Notes: generated by a model not told the origin, from the letters alone. Positions 44,009 to 59,826 are shown, numbered from the stretch's first letter. The stretch: 64,000 nucleotides of DNA from Pinisolibacter aquiterrae (GCF_019160155.1 NZ_JAFNIH010000019.1:496001-560000), one strand, 5' to 3'. Numbers and translations: made by a program.

Positions 44009-45706
44009 TCACCCCATCCACTGGCTGACCGGCGCCGCCGCGTCCTGCAGCGGCTGGCTGATCACGTCGATCACCACCGGCCCGTCGTGGGCGATCGCCG
44101 CGCGCAGGGTCTCGCCCAGCGCCGCCGGATCCTCGACCCGGTGGGCGGTGACCCCATAGGCCCGCGCGATCGCGGCATGATCGGTGCGGGTGAAGTCGAC
44201 CGAGAAATAGCGCGCGTCGTAGCCCGCCTTCTGGCTCGCCTTGATCCAGCCGAACACCGCGTTGGAGACGACGATCATCACGATCGGCACCTTCAGCCGG
44301 GCGATCGTCTCGAGTTCGCCGACGGTGAAGCCGAAGCTGCCGTCGCCCATGATCGCCACCACCTTGGCCTCGGGACGGCCGATCGCCGCCCCCGTCGCCG
44401 CCGACATCGACCAGCCGAGCGCGCCGTGGGCACGGTTGGTGAGGAAGTGCCGGCCGGCGCGCGGCAGTTCGAAATAGGCCGAGACATAGGGACACGGCGT
44501 GCCCGGATCGGCGACCACGATCGCATCCGCCGGCAGCGCGGCGCGCAACTCGCGGATCAGGCGCTCCGGCCGGATCGGCCGTTCGTCGCCGTCGGCGATC
44601 GCGTGGAACGCCGACCACTTCGCCTCCTTCGCGAGGGCGACCGAGGCGCGCCCCTCCCCGGAGCGCTCGCCGCGCCCCTTCAGCCGATCCGCGACCGCGA
44701 CCCCGAGCGCCTCGAGCCCGAGCCGGGCGTCGCCGACCAGCGCCACGTCGGTGCGGTAGTTGACCGCGATCACGGCGGGGTCGACGTCGAGATGGACGAC
44801 GATCGCTCCCGGCCCGGGATGGCGCCAATGTTCCGTCGAGGTCGAGCCGGCCCGGCAGCCGACGATCACCACCAGATCGGCCGCGTCGATCACCGCGCGC
44901 GTGGCGAGCACGCCGCCGTTGGAGCCGACCACGCCGGCGGCGAGCGGATGGGTCTCCGCGATCGCGCCCTTGCCCGAGACGGTGGTCGCCACCGGCGCGT
45001 CGAGCGCCTCCGCCAACGCGGCGAGCGCATCCATGGCCCCGGCCGCGAGCACGCCGCCGCCGACCAGGAACACCGGCCGCCGCGCCGCGACCATCAACGC
45101 CGCCGCCCGTTCCACCTCGTCCGGCGCCGGCACCGAGCGCCAGGCCGGCCAGGTCCCGTGTTCGGGCTGGCCCCAGATCTCCGCCTCCGGCACCGCTCCG
45201 GTCTGGACGTCGAAGGGAAGGCCGATGTGCGCCGAGCCCGGCTTGCCCGTGGTCATCGCGCGAAACGCCGCCCTGAGCGCCTTGGGCACGTCGGCGGAGC
45301 GATCGAGCACCGTGTTCCACTTGGTCAGCGGCCGATAGAGGCTCTGCTGGTCGAGCTCGGTCAGCGGGAAGCGACCGCGCGAGGCGACCGACACGTCCGA
45401 GGTGATGCCGAGGATCGGCACCGAGGATTCGTTCGCCTCGACGATGCCCGGCAGGAGATAGGTCGCGCCACCGCCGCTCGGCCCCTCGCACACGCCGACC
45501 TTGCCGGTGACCCGGGCGTAACCATCGGCCATGTAGGCGGCGGAACGCTCGTCGCGGGTGAGCACGTGGCGGATGCCGCGCCCGTCGCGATACATCGCGT
45601 CGTAGAGCGGCAGACTGGTGTCGCCGCACAGACCGAAGACGGTGCGAACCCCGTGGAGTTCGAGCATCCGCAACAGCGCTTCGGCCCCGCTCGCCTCGTT
45701 GCTCAT
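44009..45706 (-). CDS. Thiamine-diphosphate-dependent enzyme, acetolactate-synthase-like
   Basis: A 565-residue ThDP enzyme with the three usual domains. The activating Glu is in VLTRDERSAAYMADGYAR, and the ThDP/Mg motif is GDGSFGFTVGELETIARLKVPIVMIVVSN. It resembles the large subunit of acetolactate synthase, but no small subunit is present, and relatives include decarboxylases, carboligases and acetyltransferases. It lies at the end of a catabolic region with a TRAP transporter and a 5-oxoprolinase-like enzyme. A palindrome 30-43 bases upstream is shared with the oxidoreductase gene at 50129, which suggests co-regulation. The reaction is not known. Confidence 0.8.
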   Translation of the reverse strand: MSNEASGAEALLRMLELHGVRTVFGLCGDTSLPLYDAMYRDGRGIRHVLTRDERSAAYMADGYARVTGKVGVCEGPSGGGATYLLPGIVEANESSVPILGITSDVSVASRGRFPLTELDQQSLYRPLTKWNTVLDRSADVPKALRAAFRAMTTGKPGSAHIGLPFDVQTGAVPEAEIWGQPEHGTWPAWRSVPAPDEVERAAALMVAARRPVFLVGGGVLAAGAMDALAALAEALDAPVATTVSGKGAIAETHPLAAGVVGSNGGVLATRAVIDAADLVVIVGCRAGSTSTEHWRHPGPGAIVVHLDVDPAVIAVNYRTDVALVGDARLGLEALGVAVADRLKGRGERSGEGRASVALAKEAKWSAFHAIADGDERPIRPERLIRELRAALPADAIVVADPGTPCPYVSAYFELPRAGRHFLTNRAHGALGWSMSAATGAAIGRPEAKVVAIMGDGSFGFTVGELETIARLKVPIVMIVVSNAVFGWIKASQKAGYDARYFSVDFTRTDHAAIARAYGVTAHRVEDPAALGETLRAAIAHDGPVVIDVISQPLQDAAAPVSQWMG

Positions 45707-45735
45707 GATGTGCCCCTCGCCCTTCGTCGGTTGTT

Positions 45736-45749
45736 ATTCAGACCTGTAT
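45736..45749. promoter_or_regulatory. Shared operator candidate upstream of the ThDP enzyme
   Basis: ATTCAGACCTGTAT is an imperfect palindrome (10 of 14 positions symmetrical). Its reverse complement matches ATGCAGGTCTGAAT at 50095-50108, upstream of the DadA-like gene, at 12 of 14 positions. A second TATTCAGG copy at 45748-45754 makes a direct repeat here. The GntR regulator at 52164 is the natural candidate binder. Confidence 0.5.
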
Positions 45750-45850
45750 TCAGGCTAGGACGCGCCGCCGCCGCTGTCAACGAGGCCGGCGGAAACCCGT
45801 CCTCGACGACACGGTCGCTCGAAGAGAGCTTTCGAAAGGAACGCGTCTTC

Positions 45851-45895
45851 CCTTCTCCCCATGCGGGAAAAGGTGCCCGAAGGGCGGACGAGGGG
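45851..45895. repeat. REP-like intergenic palindrome
   Basis: The stretch CCTTCTCCCC-ATGCGGG-AAAAGGTGCCCGAAGGGCGGA ending ACGAGGGG has the form of the dispersed palindromic repeats common in Hyphomicrobiales genomes. It lies in the 242-base gap between the ThDP enzyme and the BASS-like carrier, where no gene is seen. Confidence 0.55.
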
Positions 45896-45948
45896 TTCGC
45901 CGGGCGTCCACGCCCGGCGCGGCCGGCATCGCCGAACGGCCCACGCCC

Positions 45949-46899
45949 TCAGCCGTCGCTCTCCTGCCCCGCCCAGCGGTGAAACCCGGCGAGAAGCAGC
46001 GGCGTCAGATACATCGGCAGCTGATAGCAACCGACGAACAACATGATCGGATCGGTCACCGCCGCCGGCAGCGCGGTCAGGAGCAGCACGAAGTTGCGGT
46101 TGCCGGTGGCGATGCCGATCGCCGGGGCGGCACTCCGCCGGCCGAGCCGGCGACAGACCAGCCCACCGGCGATCTGGAAGCCGAAATTGGCGAGGAAGGC
46201 GGCGACCGCGCTCGCGCCCGCCGCCCGAGGATCGACCCGGATCGCCGTCCCGACCGCCTCCATCAGGCCGATCACCAGAACCGTCATCACCAGCGCCGAC
46301 GCGCCGTCGATCGCCGCCACCCGCTCGCGCGTCGGATGGGGCGCGACGAAGGCGCGGATCGAGAAGCCGACCACCGCCGCCACCGCGATCAGACCGGCGA
46401 GCCGGAGCGCCGCCGGCACCACCGCGAGTGGATCGCCGAGCGCGCCGGAGGCGAGGAACACCGGCACCACGGTGAGCGGCAGGAGACCCGTCGCCACCAC
46501 CAGCAGGCGGAGCGCCGGCGCCGGATCGCCGCCGACGAGAATGGTGAGATTGGGCACGCCGGCGACCGGCGCCGTCGCCGTCATGATCACCAGCGCCAGG
46601 GCGAGCGGCCCGGAGAGCCCGAACCCGTGCTCGATCCCGATCACCACGAGCGGCATCCCCACCTGCAGGATCGCCACCACCAGGAGGGTCCGAGCGAGGG
46701 CGTCGAACGCGCCCCAGGCGGCGCGCACGCCGATGCGATAGGCCGAGAAGGCGAGCAGGATCGCCACCAGCCAGCCGATGTGCGGCCGGATCGCCCCTGC
46801 CGCCGCCGGCGAGGCGAGACCGATCACCAGCCCCGCCACCAGCACCAGCCGGCCGTGACGGGCGATCGCTCCGAGCGCGGACCCGATCACGCCGATCAA
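45949..46899 (-). CDS. BASS/ACR3-like transporter
   Basis: A membrane protein of about 316 residues with nine to ten helices. It resembles the bile acid:sodium symporter superfamily (ATAPVAGVPNLTILVGGD and AIGIATGNRNFVLLL are the two family-like blocks). The start is uncertain: a TTG at 46899 overlaps the dctM stop (TTGA) and a GTG lies three codons later; no ATG fits. It is last in the TRAP operon. The substrate may be the same organic acid or a product of it, but this is not shown by the sequence. Confidence 0.72.
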   Translation of the reverse strand: MIGVIGSALGAIARHGRLVLVAGLVIGLASPAAAGAIRPHIGWLVAILLAFSAYRIGVRAAWGAFDALARTLLVVAILQVGMPLVVIGIEHGFGLSGPLALALVIMTATAPVAGVPNLTILVGGDPAPALRLLVVATGLLPLTVVPVFLASGALGDPLAVVPAALRLAGLIAVAAVVGFSIRAFVAPHPTRERVAAIDGASALVMTVLVIGLMEAVGTAIRVDPRAAGASAVAAFLANFGFQIAGGLVCRRLGRRSAAPAIGIATGNRNFVLLLTALPAAVTDPIMLFVGCYQLPMYLTPLLLAGFHRWAGQESDG

Positions 46900-48206
46900 C
46901 CCGGCGCCAGGGTCAGATGATCGGGCAGCCAGGTCGCGAGATCCGGCACCAGGATCATCACGAAGACCATGGCGACCATGATCAGGAACATCGGGAAGGC
47001 GGCCTTGGCGACGAAGCCCATCTGATGGCCGGTCATACCCTGCATGACGAAGAGGTTGAACCCGACCGGCGGAGTGATCTGCGCCATCTCGACGACGAGC
47101 ACGATGAAGACGCCGAACCAGATCACGTCGATACCGACCGAGCGGATCATCGGCTCGATGATCGAGATCGTCAGCACCACCGAGGAGATCCCGTCGAGGA
47201 AGCAGCCGAGGACGATGTAGAAGACCAGCAGCGCCATCAGCAGCTGGAACTTGCTGAGGCCGAGCGAGCCGATCCATTCCGCGAGCAGGCGCGGCAGGCC
47301 GGTGAAGCCCATCGCCATCGACAGGAAGGCGGCGCCGCACAGAATGAGCGCGATCATCGCCGAGGTCCGCGTCGCCCCCATCAGGCTGGCGAGGAAGGAC
47401 TTGGCGTCGAGCGAGCCCTGGAGGGCGGCGAGCGTCAGGGACCCGAGCACACCGATCGCCGCCGCCTCCGTCGCCGTGGCGAGACCGGCGTACATCGACC
47501 CGATCACCGCGATGATCAGCAGGATCACCGGCACGAGGAAGCGCGAGGCCGCGACCTTCTCGGCGAAGGAGATCTTCGGCTCCGGCGTCGGCGCGTAGTC
47601 CTTCGCGAGCTTCGCCCAGATCACCAGATAGGCCATGAACATCGCCGCCAGGACGAGGCCCGGCAGAATGCCGGCCATGAACAGCTTGGTGATCGATTCG
47701 TTGATGGTGACGCCGTAGACGATCAGCGTCAGCGACGGCGGGATCATCAGCCCCAGCGTCGCCGCGCCGGCGAGCGTGCCGATCACCATGCGCTCGGGAT
47801 AGCCGCGCTTCTTCAGCTCCGGCACGGTCATCTTGCCGACCGTGGTCAGCGTCGCCGCCGAGGAGCCGGAGACCGCCGCGAAGATGGTGCAGCCGACGAT
47901 GTTGGTGTGGAGGAGCCCGCCCGGCAGCCGCGCCATCCACGGCGCCAGCCCCTTGAACATGTCCTCCGACAGCCGCGTCCGGAACAGGATCTCGCCCATC
48001 CAGATGAAGAGCGGCAAGGCGGTGAGCGACCACGACGAGGCCGACGACCACATCGCGGTGATCATCGCGTCGCCGACCGGCCGCGCCGTGAAGAGCGCCA
48101 TCCCGACGAAGGCGACGCCGACCAGCGCCAACCCGACCCACACCCCCGTGCCGAGCAGGAAGAACAGGACGACGAGGAACAGTCCGGCGAATTCGACCTG
48201 TTCCAT
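46896..48206 (-). CDS. TRAP transporter large permease (DctM)
   Basis: A 436-residue inner-membrane protein of the DctM family with about 12 helices. Family blocks: SGSSAATLTTVGKMTVPELKKRGY, LAGAATLGLMIPPSLTLIVYG, and ITPPVGFNLFVMQGMTG. It forms the channel-like part of a DctPQM importer. It is followed by the BASS-like gene with a four-base overlap and is preceded by dctQ by three bases. Confidence 0.94.
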   Translation of the reverse strand: MEQVEFAGLFLVVLFFLLGTGVWVGLALVGVAFVGMALFTARPVGDAMITAMWSSASSWSLTALPLFIWMGEILFRTRLSEDMFKGLAPWMARLPGGLLHTNIVGCTIFAAVSGSSAATLTTVGKMTVPELKKRGYPERMVIGTLAGAATLGLMIPPSLTLIVYGVTINESITKLFMAGILPGLVLAAMFMAYLVIWAKLAKDYAPTPEPKISFAEKVAASRFLVPVILLIIAVIGSMYAGLATATEAAAIGVLGSLTLAALQGSLDAKSFLASLMGATRTSAMIALILCGAAFLSMAMGFTGLPRLLAEWIGSLGLSKFQLLMALLVFYIVLGCFLDGISSVVLTISIIEPMIRSVGIDVIWFGVFIVLVVEMAQITPPVGFNLFVMQGMTGHQMGFVAKAAFPMFLIMVAMVFVMILVPDLATWLPDHLTLAPG

Positions 48207-48209
48207 GCC

Positions 48210-48743
48210 TCACTCCAGCGGGATCTGGTCGGAGGTCTCGGCCCGCACGCCGTGACGGCCGGTGGCGACGAGACGCACCCAATTGTCGAGGAAGGCGAGC
48301 GCCAGCAGGATCGCCCCGGCCGCCATCGCGGTCTGCGGGATCCACAGGGGCGTCGCGTCGAGCCCCTGGCTGAGATCGCCGAGCTTGCGCGACCACCACA
48401 CCGTCTTGCAGGCGTACCAGGCGATGTAGGTCGCGATCACCGAACCGACGCCGAAGGCCCAGATCTCCGCCCAGCGCCCGCCGCGACGCCCGAGCAGCGA
48501 ATGCAGCATGGTCACGCGGATGTGGTAGCCGTGGTTGAGCGCCGCCGCGAAGGCGAGGAACGACGAGGCCGCCATCAGATAGCCGGCATAGTCGGTCGAG
48601 CCGCGCAGCGACTGCCCCGACCAGCGGGCGATCATCTGCGCGACGATGATCGCGAAGACCCCGAACAACGACAGCGCCGCGAGCGCCGCCGCCGTCTTGT
48701 AGAGTCCGTCGAGGACGAAACGAAACACCCGGGCGATCGCCAT
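48210..48743 (-). CDS. TRAP transporter small permease (DctQ)
   Basis: A 177-residue membrane protein with four helices, typical of DctQ. The pattern SLRGSTDYAGYLMAASSFLAFAAALNHGYHIRVTML is characteristic. The ATG giving MAIARVFRF is preferred over an upstream TTG because an AAAGG sequence precedes it. It lies between dctP and dctM. Confidence 0.9.
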   Translation of the reverse strand: MAIARVFRFVLDGLYKTAAALAALSLFGVFAIIVAQMIARWSGQSLRGSTDYAGYLMAASSFLAFAAALNHGYHIRVTMLHSLLGRRGGRWAEIWAFGVGSVIATYIAWYACKTVWWSRKLGDLSQGLDATPLWIPQTAMAAGAILLALAFLDNWVRLVATGRHGVRAETSDQIPLE

Positions 48744-48827
48744 CCGGTGCCTTTCACGCAAACGAGACGACGGGACCCGCGCGGAGCGAGAGACGCCCCG
48801 CCCGCGCGATGCCCGATCGCGTCGCGA

Positions 48828-49802
48828 TCACTTCGAATAAGCGTCGACGATCGCCTTGCCGGCGGCGCCGGCCTTGGCTTCCCATTCGCCGGTCATGGTC
48901 TTGCCGTAGCCGTCGAGCTCGCTCTTGAGCTGGGCGCCGGGGGCGGAGACCGTCATCTTGTTGGCGGCGAGGGCGTCGATGTACTTCTGCGTCAGCGCCT
49001 TGGCCTGGGCGAGGCCGGAGGCCGCCGCCGTGTCGCCGCAGGTCTTCACCGCCGCCTTCTCGCTCGCGGAGAGCTTGTCGAAGGAATCCTTGTTGGCGAA
49101 GATCACGTTGCGCGGCAGCCACGCGTCGACGGTGTAGAAGTGGGTCATGTATTCCCACGCCTTGACGTCGAAGCCGGTCGAACCCGACGAGATGAAGCTG
49201 TCGGCGACGCCGGTCGCCAGCGCCTGGGAGAGGTCGGCCGCCTCGATCTGCACCGGGATCATGCCCGAGAGCTCGGCGATGCGCGCCGTCGCGACCGAAT
49301 AGGAGCGGAACTTCACGCCCTTCAGATCGGCGACCGAATTGACCGCCTTCTTGGTGTAGAGCCCCTGCGGCGGCCACGGCACGGCATAGACGTAGACGAG
49401 GTTCTGGCTGGCGAGCAGCTTCTCCAGCTCCGGCAGCGCCGCCTTCCAGAGCTTCTCGGACGCCTCGAAGCTCGACGCCAGGAAGGGGATGGAATCGACA
49501 CCGAAGAGCGGGTTCTCGTTGGCATGCGCCGAGATCAGGCGCTCGCCGATCGGCGCCTGTCCGGTCTGGACCGCGCGCTTGATGTCGTTGCCCTTGAAGA
49601 GGGCGCCGTTGGGGTGGACGGTGATGTCGAACTTGCCCGCGGTCGCGCCCTTGACGCAGGCGGCGAAGGCGACCGCCGTCTCGGTGTGGTAGTTCGACGC
49701 CGGATAGGCGGTCGGCATGTCCCACCCCTCGGCGCGCGCGGCGCCCGCCGCCAGGACCTGAGCCGCGGCCACCACCGCGAAACCGACCGTCGATGCCTTC
49801 AT
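48828..49802 (-). CDS. TRAP transporter solute receptor (DctP)
   Basis: A 324-residue periplasmic receptor. The signal peptide is at residues 1-24 (MKASTVGFAVVAAAQVLAAGAARA). The mature protein has DctP-family features, such as KRAVQTGQAPIGERLIS, GVKFRSYSVATARIAELSGMIPV and GVADSFISSGSTGFDVKAWEYM. The Arg in FRSYS is the usual carboxylate clamp, so an organic or amino acid is likely. The ATG giving MKAST is chosen because it starts the signal peptide. It heads the dctPQM-BASS operon. Confidence 0.92.
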   Translation of the reverse strand: MKASTVGFAVVAAAQVLAAGAARAEGWDMPTAYPASNYHTETAVAFAACVKGATAGKFDITVHPNGALFKGNDIKRAVQTGQAPIGERLISAHANENPLFGVDSIPFLASSFEASEKLWKAALPELEKLLASQNLVYVYAVPWPPQGLYTKKAVNSVADLKGVKFRSYSVATARIAELSGMIPVQIEAADLSQALATGVADSFISSGSTGFDVKAWEYMTHFYTVDAWLPRNVIFANKDSFDKLSASEKAAVKTCGDTAAASGLAQAKALTQKYIDALAANKMTVSAPGAQLKSELDGYGKTMTGEWEAKAGAAGKAIVDAYSK

Positions 49803-49918
49803 CACGACCACTCCTTCGAAACCAGGGGACGTCTCATGCGGGCGCGTTCGATCTCGCGCCGAAGGCTGCCCGCGTCGAATGCTTCGTTTCACCGCGATTT
49901 CGAGAAAAAGACTTTCCC

Positions 49919-49937
49919 GATCGGCTGTATACCGATC
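49919..49937. promoter_or_regulatory. Inverted repeat upstream of the dctPQM operon
   Basis: GATCGG at 49919-49924 and CCGATC at 49932-49937 with seven bases (CTGTATA) between. It may be a regulator site for the TRAP operon. It does not match the palindrome shared by 45736 and 50095. Confidence 0.35.
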
Positions 49938-50094
49938 ATGATGCAAATGGACCGACCGTCAAGACGAATTATCGCTCTCCCCTGCCTCGATCCTGCGCAA
50001 GGCCTGGGCACGCCTCTTCTCGCCGCACGCGGCATCCCCGATCCGCCCGCGGCGGGGATTGCATCGCCGCGAGAATGGATGTCATCTGATGGGA

Positions 50095-50108
50095 ATGCAG
50101 GTCTGAAT
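50095..50108. promoter_or_regulatory. Shared operator candidate upstream of the DadA-like gene
   Basis: ATGCAGGTCTGAAT, whose reverse complement is nearly the same as the site at 45736-45749. The downstream flank (ATAC here, ATAA there on the matching strand) is also similar. It would overlap the core promoter of the oxidoreductase-racemase-GntR operon. Confidence 0.5.
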
Positions 50109-50128
50109 ACGAAGTGGAGAACGCCGTC

Positions 50129-51403
50129 ATGGCGGAACGGGTCGTCGTCGTCGGAGCCGGAGCGGTGGGCGCCGCGATCGCCCTCGAGGCGCAGGCGCGC
50201 GGCCTCGCGGTCACGCTGGTGGAGCCCGGCCCGCCCGGCGGCGATCAGGCCGCGAGTTTCGGCAACGCCGCCTGGATCTCGCTGCAGTCGGTGATCCCGC
50301 CGTCCGAACCCGGCGTCTGGAAGAAGATCCCCGGCTATCTCCTCGACCCGCTCGGTCCCCTGGCGATCCGCCCGCTGCACATGCCCGGCATCGCGCCCTG
50401 GCTCCTGCGCTACATGGCCGCCGGCTGGACGCCGGCGCGGATCGCCGCGATCGCCCGCATCCTGCGCCCGCTCCTCGCCGAGGCGCCCGACCTCCACCGC
50501 GCCCTGGCGCGGGACGCCGGCGTCCCCGAACTGATCGCCGGGGGCGGCCTGATGCACGTCTGGAAGGATCGCGCCGGCTTCGAGGCCGAGGCGACCACCT
50601 GGGGCGTGCGCCGCGCCGTCGGCATCGAATGGGACGAAGTCGAAGGTGAGGCCCTGCGCGCCCTCCAGCCCGATCTTTCGCCCGACTATCGCTTCGCCGT
50701 CCGGGTCGGCGACAGCGCCCATTGCCGCGATCCCGGCGGCTACGTCGCCGCCCTCGTCGCCCACGCCGAACGGCGCGGCGCCGGTGTGGTGAAGGCCCGC
50801 GCCGTCGACTTCACCTTCTCCGGCGGACGCTTGACCGGCGTCGTCACCGAGGCCGGCACCATCCCGGCCGAACGCGCGGTGATCGCCGCCGGCATCCGCT
50901 CCACCGATCTCGCCGTCCGGCTCGGCCTGCGCGTGCCGATGGAGAGCGAGCGCGGCTATCACGTTCAGTTCGAGGGGCTCGACCTCGGCCCGGTCCCGCC
51001 GGTGATGATCCAGGACCGCAAGGTCGCGATCACCCGCCTCGCCACCGGCCTGCGCGTCGCCGGTCAGGTCGAGCTCGCCGGCGTCGACGCGCGCGCGAAC
51101 TGGCGCCGCGCCGAGGTCCTGAAGACCCATCTCCTCGCCGTCTTCCCCGGCCTCGCCGAGGCGATCCGCTCCGCCCGCGCCGTGCCCTGGCTCGGCCATC
51201 GCCCGAGCACCCCGGACGGGCGCCCGGTGATCGGCCGCTCGCCCCACCCCGACGTGCTCGTCGCCTATGGCCACGGCCACATCGGTCTCGCCAGCGCTCC
51301 GAGGACCGGCCGCATCGTCGCCGATCTCCTCGTCGGACGCGCGCCGGAGATCGCGCTCGACGGCTTCTCGCCCGCCCGCTTCGACGGTTTCGGAGGCATC
51401 TGA
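50129..51403 (+). CDS. FAD-dependent oxidoreductase, D-amino-acid dehydrogenase (DadA)-like
   Basis: A 424-residue flavoprotein of the DAO family. The N-terminal FAD fold is VVVVGAGAVGAAIALEAQARGLAVTLVE and the C-terminal block is SYGHGHIG-like (VAYGHGHIGLASAPRTGRIVADLL). The ATG at 50129 has GGAG upstream; a GTG five codons earlier is possible. DadA-like enzymes oxidise D-amino acids to 2-oxo acids at the membrane. It is the first gene of an operon with a racemase-like gene (one-base overlap) and a GntR regulator. Confidence 0.88.
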   Translation: MAERVVVVGAGAVGAAIALEAQARGLAVTLVEPGPPGGDQAASFGNAAWISLQSVIPPSEPGVWKKIPGYLLDPLGPLAIRPLHMPGIAPWLLRYMAAGWTPARIAAIARILRPLLAEAPDLHRALARDAGVPELIAGGGLMHVWKDRAGFEAEATTWGVRRAVGIEWDEVEGEALRALQPDLSPDYRFAVRVGDSAHCRDPGGYVAALVAHAERRGAGVVKARAVDFTFSGGRLTGVVTEAGTIPAERAVIAAGIRSTDLAVRLGLRVPMESERGYHVQFEGLDLGPVPPVMIQDRKVAITRLATGLRVAGQVELAGVDARANWRRAEVLKTHLLAVFPGLAEAIRSARAVPWLGHRPSTPDGRPVIGRSPHPDVLVAYGHGHIGLASAPRTGRIVADLLVGRAPEIALDGFSPARFDGFGGI

Positions 51404-52143
51404 TGACCACCCCCGCACCCGTCGGCCCGATCGCCCGCGGCGGCAAGGCGCTCTACGGCGCCCCCCTCGGCATCCTCATGCTCGAGGCGCGCTTTCCGCG
51501 CATCTTCGGCGACATGGGCAATGCCGCGACCTGGCCCTTCCCGGTGCTCTACCGGGTGGTGCGCGGCGCGAGCCCGGAGAAGGTGGTGCTGAAGGGCGCG
51601 GCCGGCCTCTTGCCCGATTTCGTCGAGGCGGCGCGCGATCTCGTCTCGCTCGGCGCCGAGGCGATCACCACCAATTGCGGCTTCCTCGCCCTGTTCCAGA
51701 AGGAGCTGGCCGAAGCCGTCGGCGTTCCGGTCGCCACCTCCTCGCTCATGCAGATCCCCTGGGTCCAGGCGACCCTGCCGCCGGGCAGGCGCGTCGGCGT
51801 CGTCACCGTCTCGGCGGCGACCCTGACGCCCGCCCATCTCGAGGCCGTCGGCGTGCCGCTCGACACGCCGGTCGCCGGCACCGAGGGCGGCTGCGAGTTC
51901 TTCCGCGTGCTCATCACCGCCGAGAAGGACGACATGGACGTCGGTCTGGCCGAAGCCGACATTCTCGCCGCCGGGCGCGATCTCGTCGCCCGCCACCCGG
52001 AGGTCGGCGCGATCGTGCTCGAATGCACCAACATGCCACCCTATGCGGCGGCGCTGGCCGCCGAGCTGGGCCTTCCCGTCTACGACGTCTATTCGATGAT
52101 CACCTGGTTTCACGCAGGACTGCGGCCGCGCGTGTTCCGATGA
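51403..52143 (+). CDS. Asp/Glu/hydantoin racemase-superfamily protein
   Basis: A 246-residue protein. The two catalytic cysteines expected of the superfamily are visible in [13 protein letters not shown] and [12 protein letters not shown]. It could epimerise a hydantoin or amino acid. Its neighbours (DadA-like oxidase, 5-oxoprolinase/hydantoinase) fit such a role. It overlaps the oxidoreductase stop by one base, and the GntR gene follows at once. Confidence 0.85.
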   Translation: MTTPAPVGPIARGGKALYGAPLGILMLEARFPRIFGDMGNAATWPFPVLYRVVRGASPEKVVLKGAAGLLPDFVEAARDLVSLGAEAITTNCGFLALFQKELAEAVGVPVATSSLMQIPWVQATLPPGRRVGVVTVSAATLTPAHLEAVGVPLDTPVAGTEGGCEFFRVLITAEKDDMDVGLAEADILAAGRDLVARHPEVGAIVLECTNMPPYAAALAAELGLPVYDVYSMITWFHAGLRPRVFR

Positions 52144-52163
52144 ACCGGCCTCGGGAGGGGACG

Positions 52164-52853
52164 ATGGACGAGACACCCGACAGCATCGTCGACCGCGTCT
52201 ACGAAGAGCTCAAGGCGATGACCGTCGCCTACGGCTTCCGCCCCGGCGAGCGCATCAACGAGGGCCGCATCGCCACCCGGCTCGGGGTCTCGCGCACGCC
52301 GCTGCGCGAGGCGCTCAACCGCCTGAAGACGGAAGGGTTCCTGCGCTTCACCCCCGGCAAGGGCTTCTTCTGCCGCGAGCTCGACCCGCGCGAGATCTTC
52401 CAGCTCTACGAACTGCGCAAGGCGCTCGAACTCGCCGCCGTCCCGCTCGCCGTCGCCCGCGCCCGCGACGAGGAGATCGCCGATCTCGCCGCCTTTCTCG
52501 ACGCCACCGGCCCGGAGGACGGCGACCGCAGCATGGCCGAACTGACCGATCTCGACGAGACGTTCCACCATCGCCTGATCGCGCTCGCCCGCAACGACGA
52601 GATGGCCCGCGTCCTCGACAACGTCAACGCCCGCATCCGCTTCGTGCGCTGGATCGACATGGGCGCCGGCGGCCGCCCGGCGACGCAGGGCGAACACCGC
52701 GCCGTGGTCGCCGCGCTCGCCGCCCGCGACGCCGCCGCCGCCATCGCCGTGCTCGAGACCCACATCGATCGCCGGCTCGACCAGATCACCGCCGCGATCC
52801 GCGAAGGCCTCGCCCAGATCTATCTGCAACCCCATCTCGACGCCGCCCCGTGA
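52164..52853 (+). CDS. GntR-family (FadR/FCD) transcriptional regulator
   Basis: A 229-residue regulator. The winged helix is at residues 1-75 ([54 protein letters not shown]), and the FCD effector domain follows, with metal-ligand-like [11 protein letters not shown] and [13 protein letters not shown]. The ATG at 52164 has a strong GGGAGGGG ribosome-binding site; an ATG at 52140 overlapping the racemase stop is the alternative. It is probably the local regulator of the cluster, binding the palindromes at 45736 and 50095. Confidence 0.92.
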   Translation: MDETPDSIVDRVYEELKAMTVAYGFRPGERINEGRIATRLGVSRTPLREALNRLKTEGFLRFTPGKGFFCRELDPREIFQLYELRKALELAAVPLAVARARDEEIADLAAFLDATGPEDGDRSMAELTDLDETFHHRLIALARNDEMARVLDNVNARIRFVRWIDMGAGGRPATQGEHRAVVAALAARDAAAAIAVLETHIDRRLDQITAAIREGLAQIYLQPHLDAAP

Positions 52854-52870
52854 GACGATCCGAGGACGCC

Positions 52871-56509
<3,639 letters not shown>

Positions 56510-56587
56510 GGCGCGGGGCCGCGCCTCGCCGCCCTTGCCAAAACCGTCCGCTCCGAGCAGGATCCCGCTCCCATTCCGGAGCGTCCC

Positions 56588-57205
56588 ATGGAACCGACCA
56601 CCCTTCTCGCCTTCACCGTCGCCCTCACCATCGCCGCGATGGTGCCGGGACCGGGGATGACGGCGCTCGTCGCCCGCGCGCTGGCGGTCGGCTTCTGGGG
56701 CACCGTGCCGATGATCTTCGGCATGATCGCCGGCGATCTGGTGTTCCTCAGCTGTGCCGCCCTCGGCATGGCAGCCCTCGCCGCGACCTTCGCCACCGTC
56801 TTCACCGTGGTGAAGTTCGCCGGCGCCGCCTATCTCCTGTGGCTCGGTTGGCAGCTCTGGACCGCGCCGGCCCACACGGACGCCGTTGCCGCCACACGTG
56901 CGCCGTCGCACTCGCCCGGACGGGTCTTCCTCGGCGGACTGACGCTGACGCTCGGCAATCCCAAGACGATCATCTTCTACATGGCGCTGCTGCCGACCGT
57001 GGTCGACCTCACCTCGCTCACCCCTCTCGGCTTCGTCGAGCTGGTGGCGATCGTCTTCGTCGACCTCACCGTGGTCGGCGCGGCCTATGCCGCCCTCGCC
57101 GCCCGCGCCCGCGACTTCTTCCGCGACGCCTCCGCCCGTCGCATCCTCGACCGCACCGCCGGCGCGATGATGGCCGGGGCCGCGGTCGCCGTCGCCACCC
57201 GCTGA
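56588..57205 (+). CDS. LysE-family amino-acid exporter
   Basis: A 205-residue membrane protein with five to six helices. The LysE/RhtB signature lies at the N-terminus (MVPGPGMTALVARALAVGFWGTVPMIFGMIAGDLVF) and again at TLTLGNPKTIIFYMALLPT. It exports an amino acid or derivative. It may relieve excess product of the preceding oxoprolinase (glutamate or an analogue), but that is inferred from position only. Confidence 0.9.
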   Translation: MEPTTLLAFTVALTIAAMVPGPGMTALVARALAVGFWGTVPMIFGMIAGDLVFLSCAALGMAALAATFATVFTVVKFAGAAYLLWLGWQLWTAPAHTDAVAATRAPSHSPGRVFLGGLTLTLGNPKTIIFYMALLPTVVDLTSLTPLGFVELVAIVFVDLTVVGAAYAALAARARDFFRDASARRILDRTAGAMMAGAAVAVATR

Positions 57206-57320
57206 GATCGCCCACGGCGGAAGATGCGCCGAATCGCCCGCCCGCCACGCCGCCGACGCGAATTCGCCCACATCTCATGTCTTTGTATTTCAATCGGTTT
57301 CGATCGCCGCTTCGGCGCGT

Positions 57321-59826
<2,506 letters not shown>

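Larger units (their letters stand above)
49803..50128. promoter_or_regulatory. Divergent regulatory region between dctP and the DadA-like gene
   Basis: These 326 bases contain no gene. They hold a perfect inverted repeat GATCGG-N7-CCGATC at 49919-49937, about 117 bases from dctP, and the shared palindrome at 50095-50108, 21 bases before the oxidoreductase gene. The middle is AT-richer than the surroundings, as expected of a promoter region. Confidence 0.5.
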
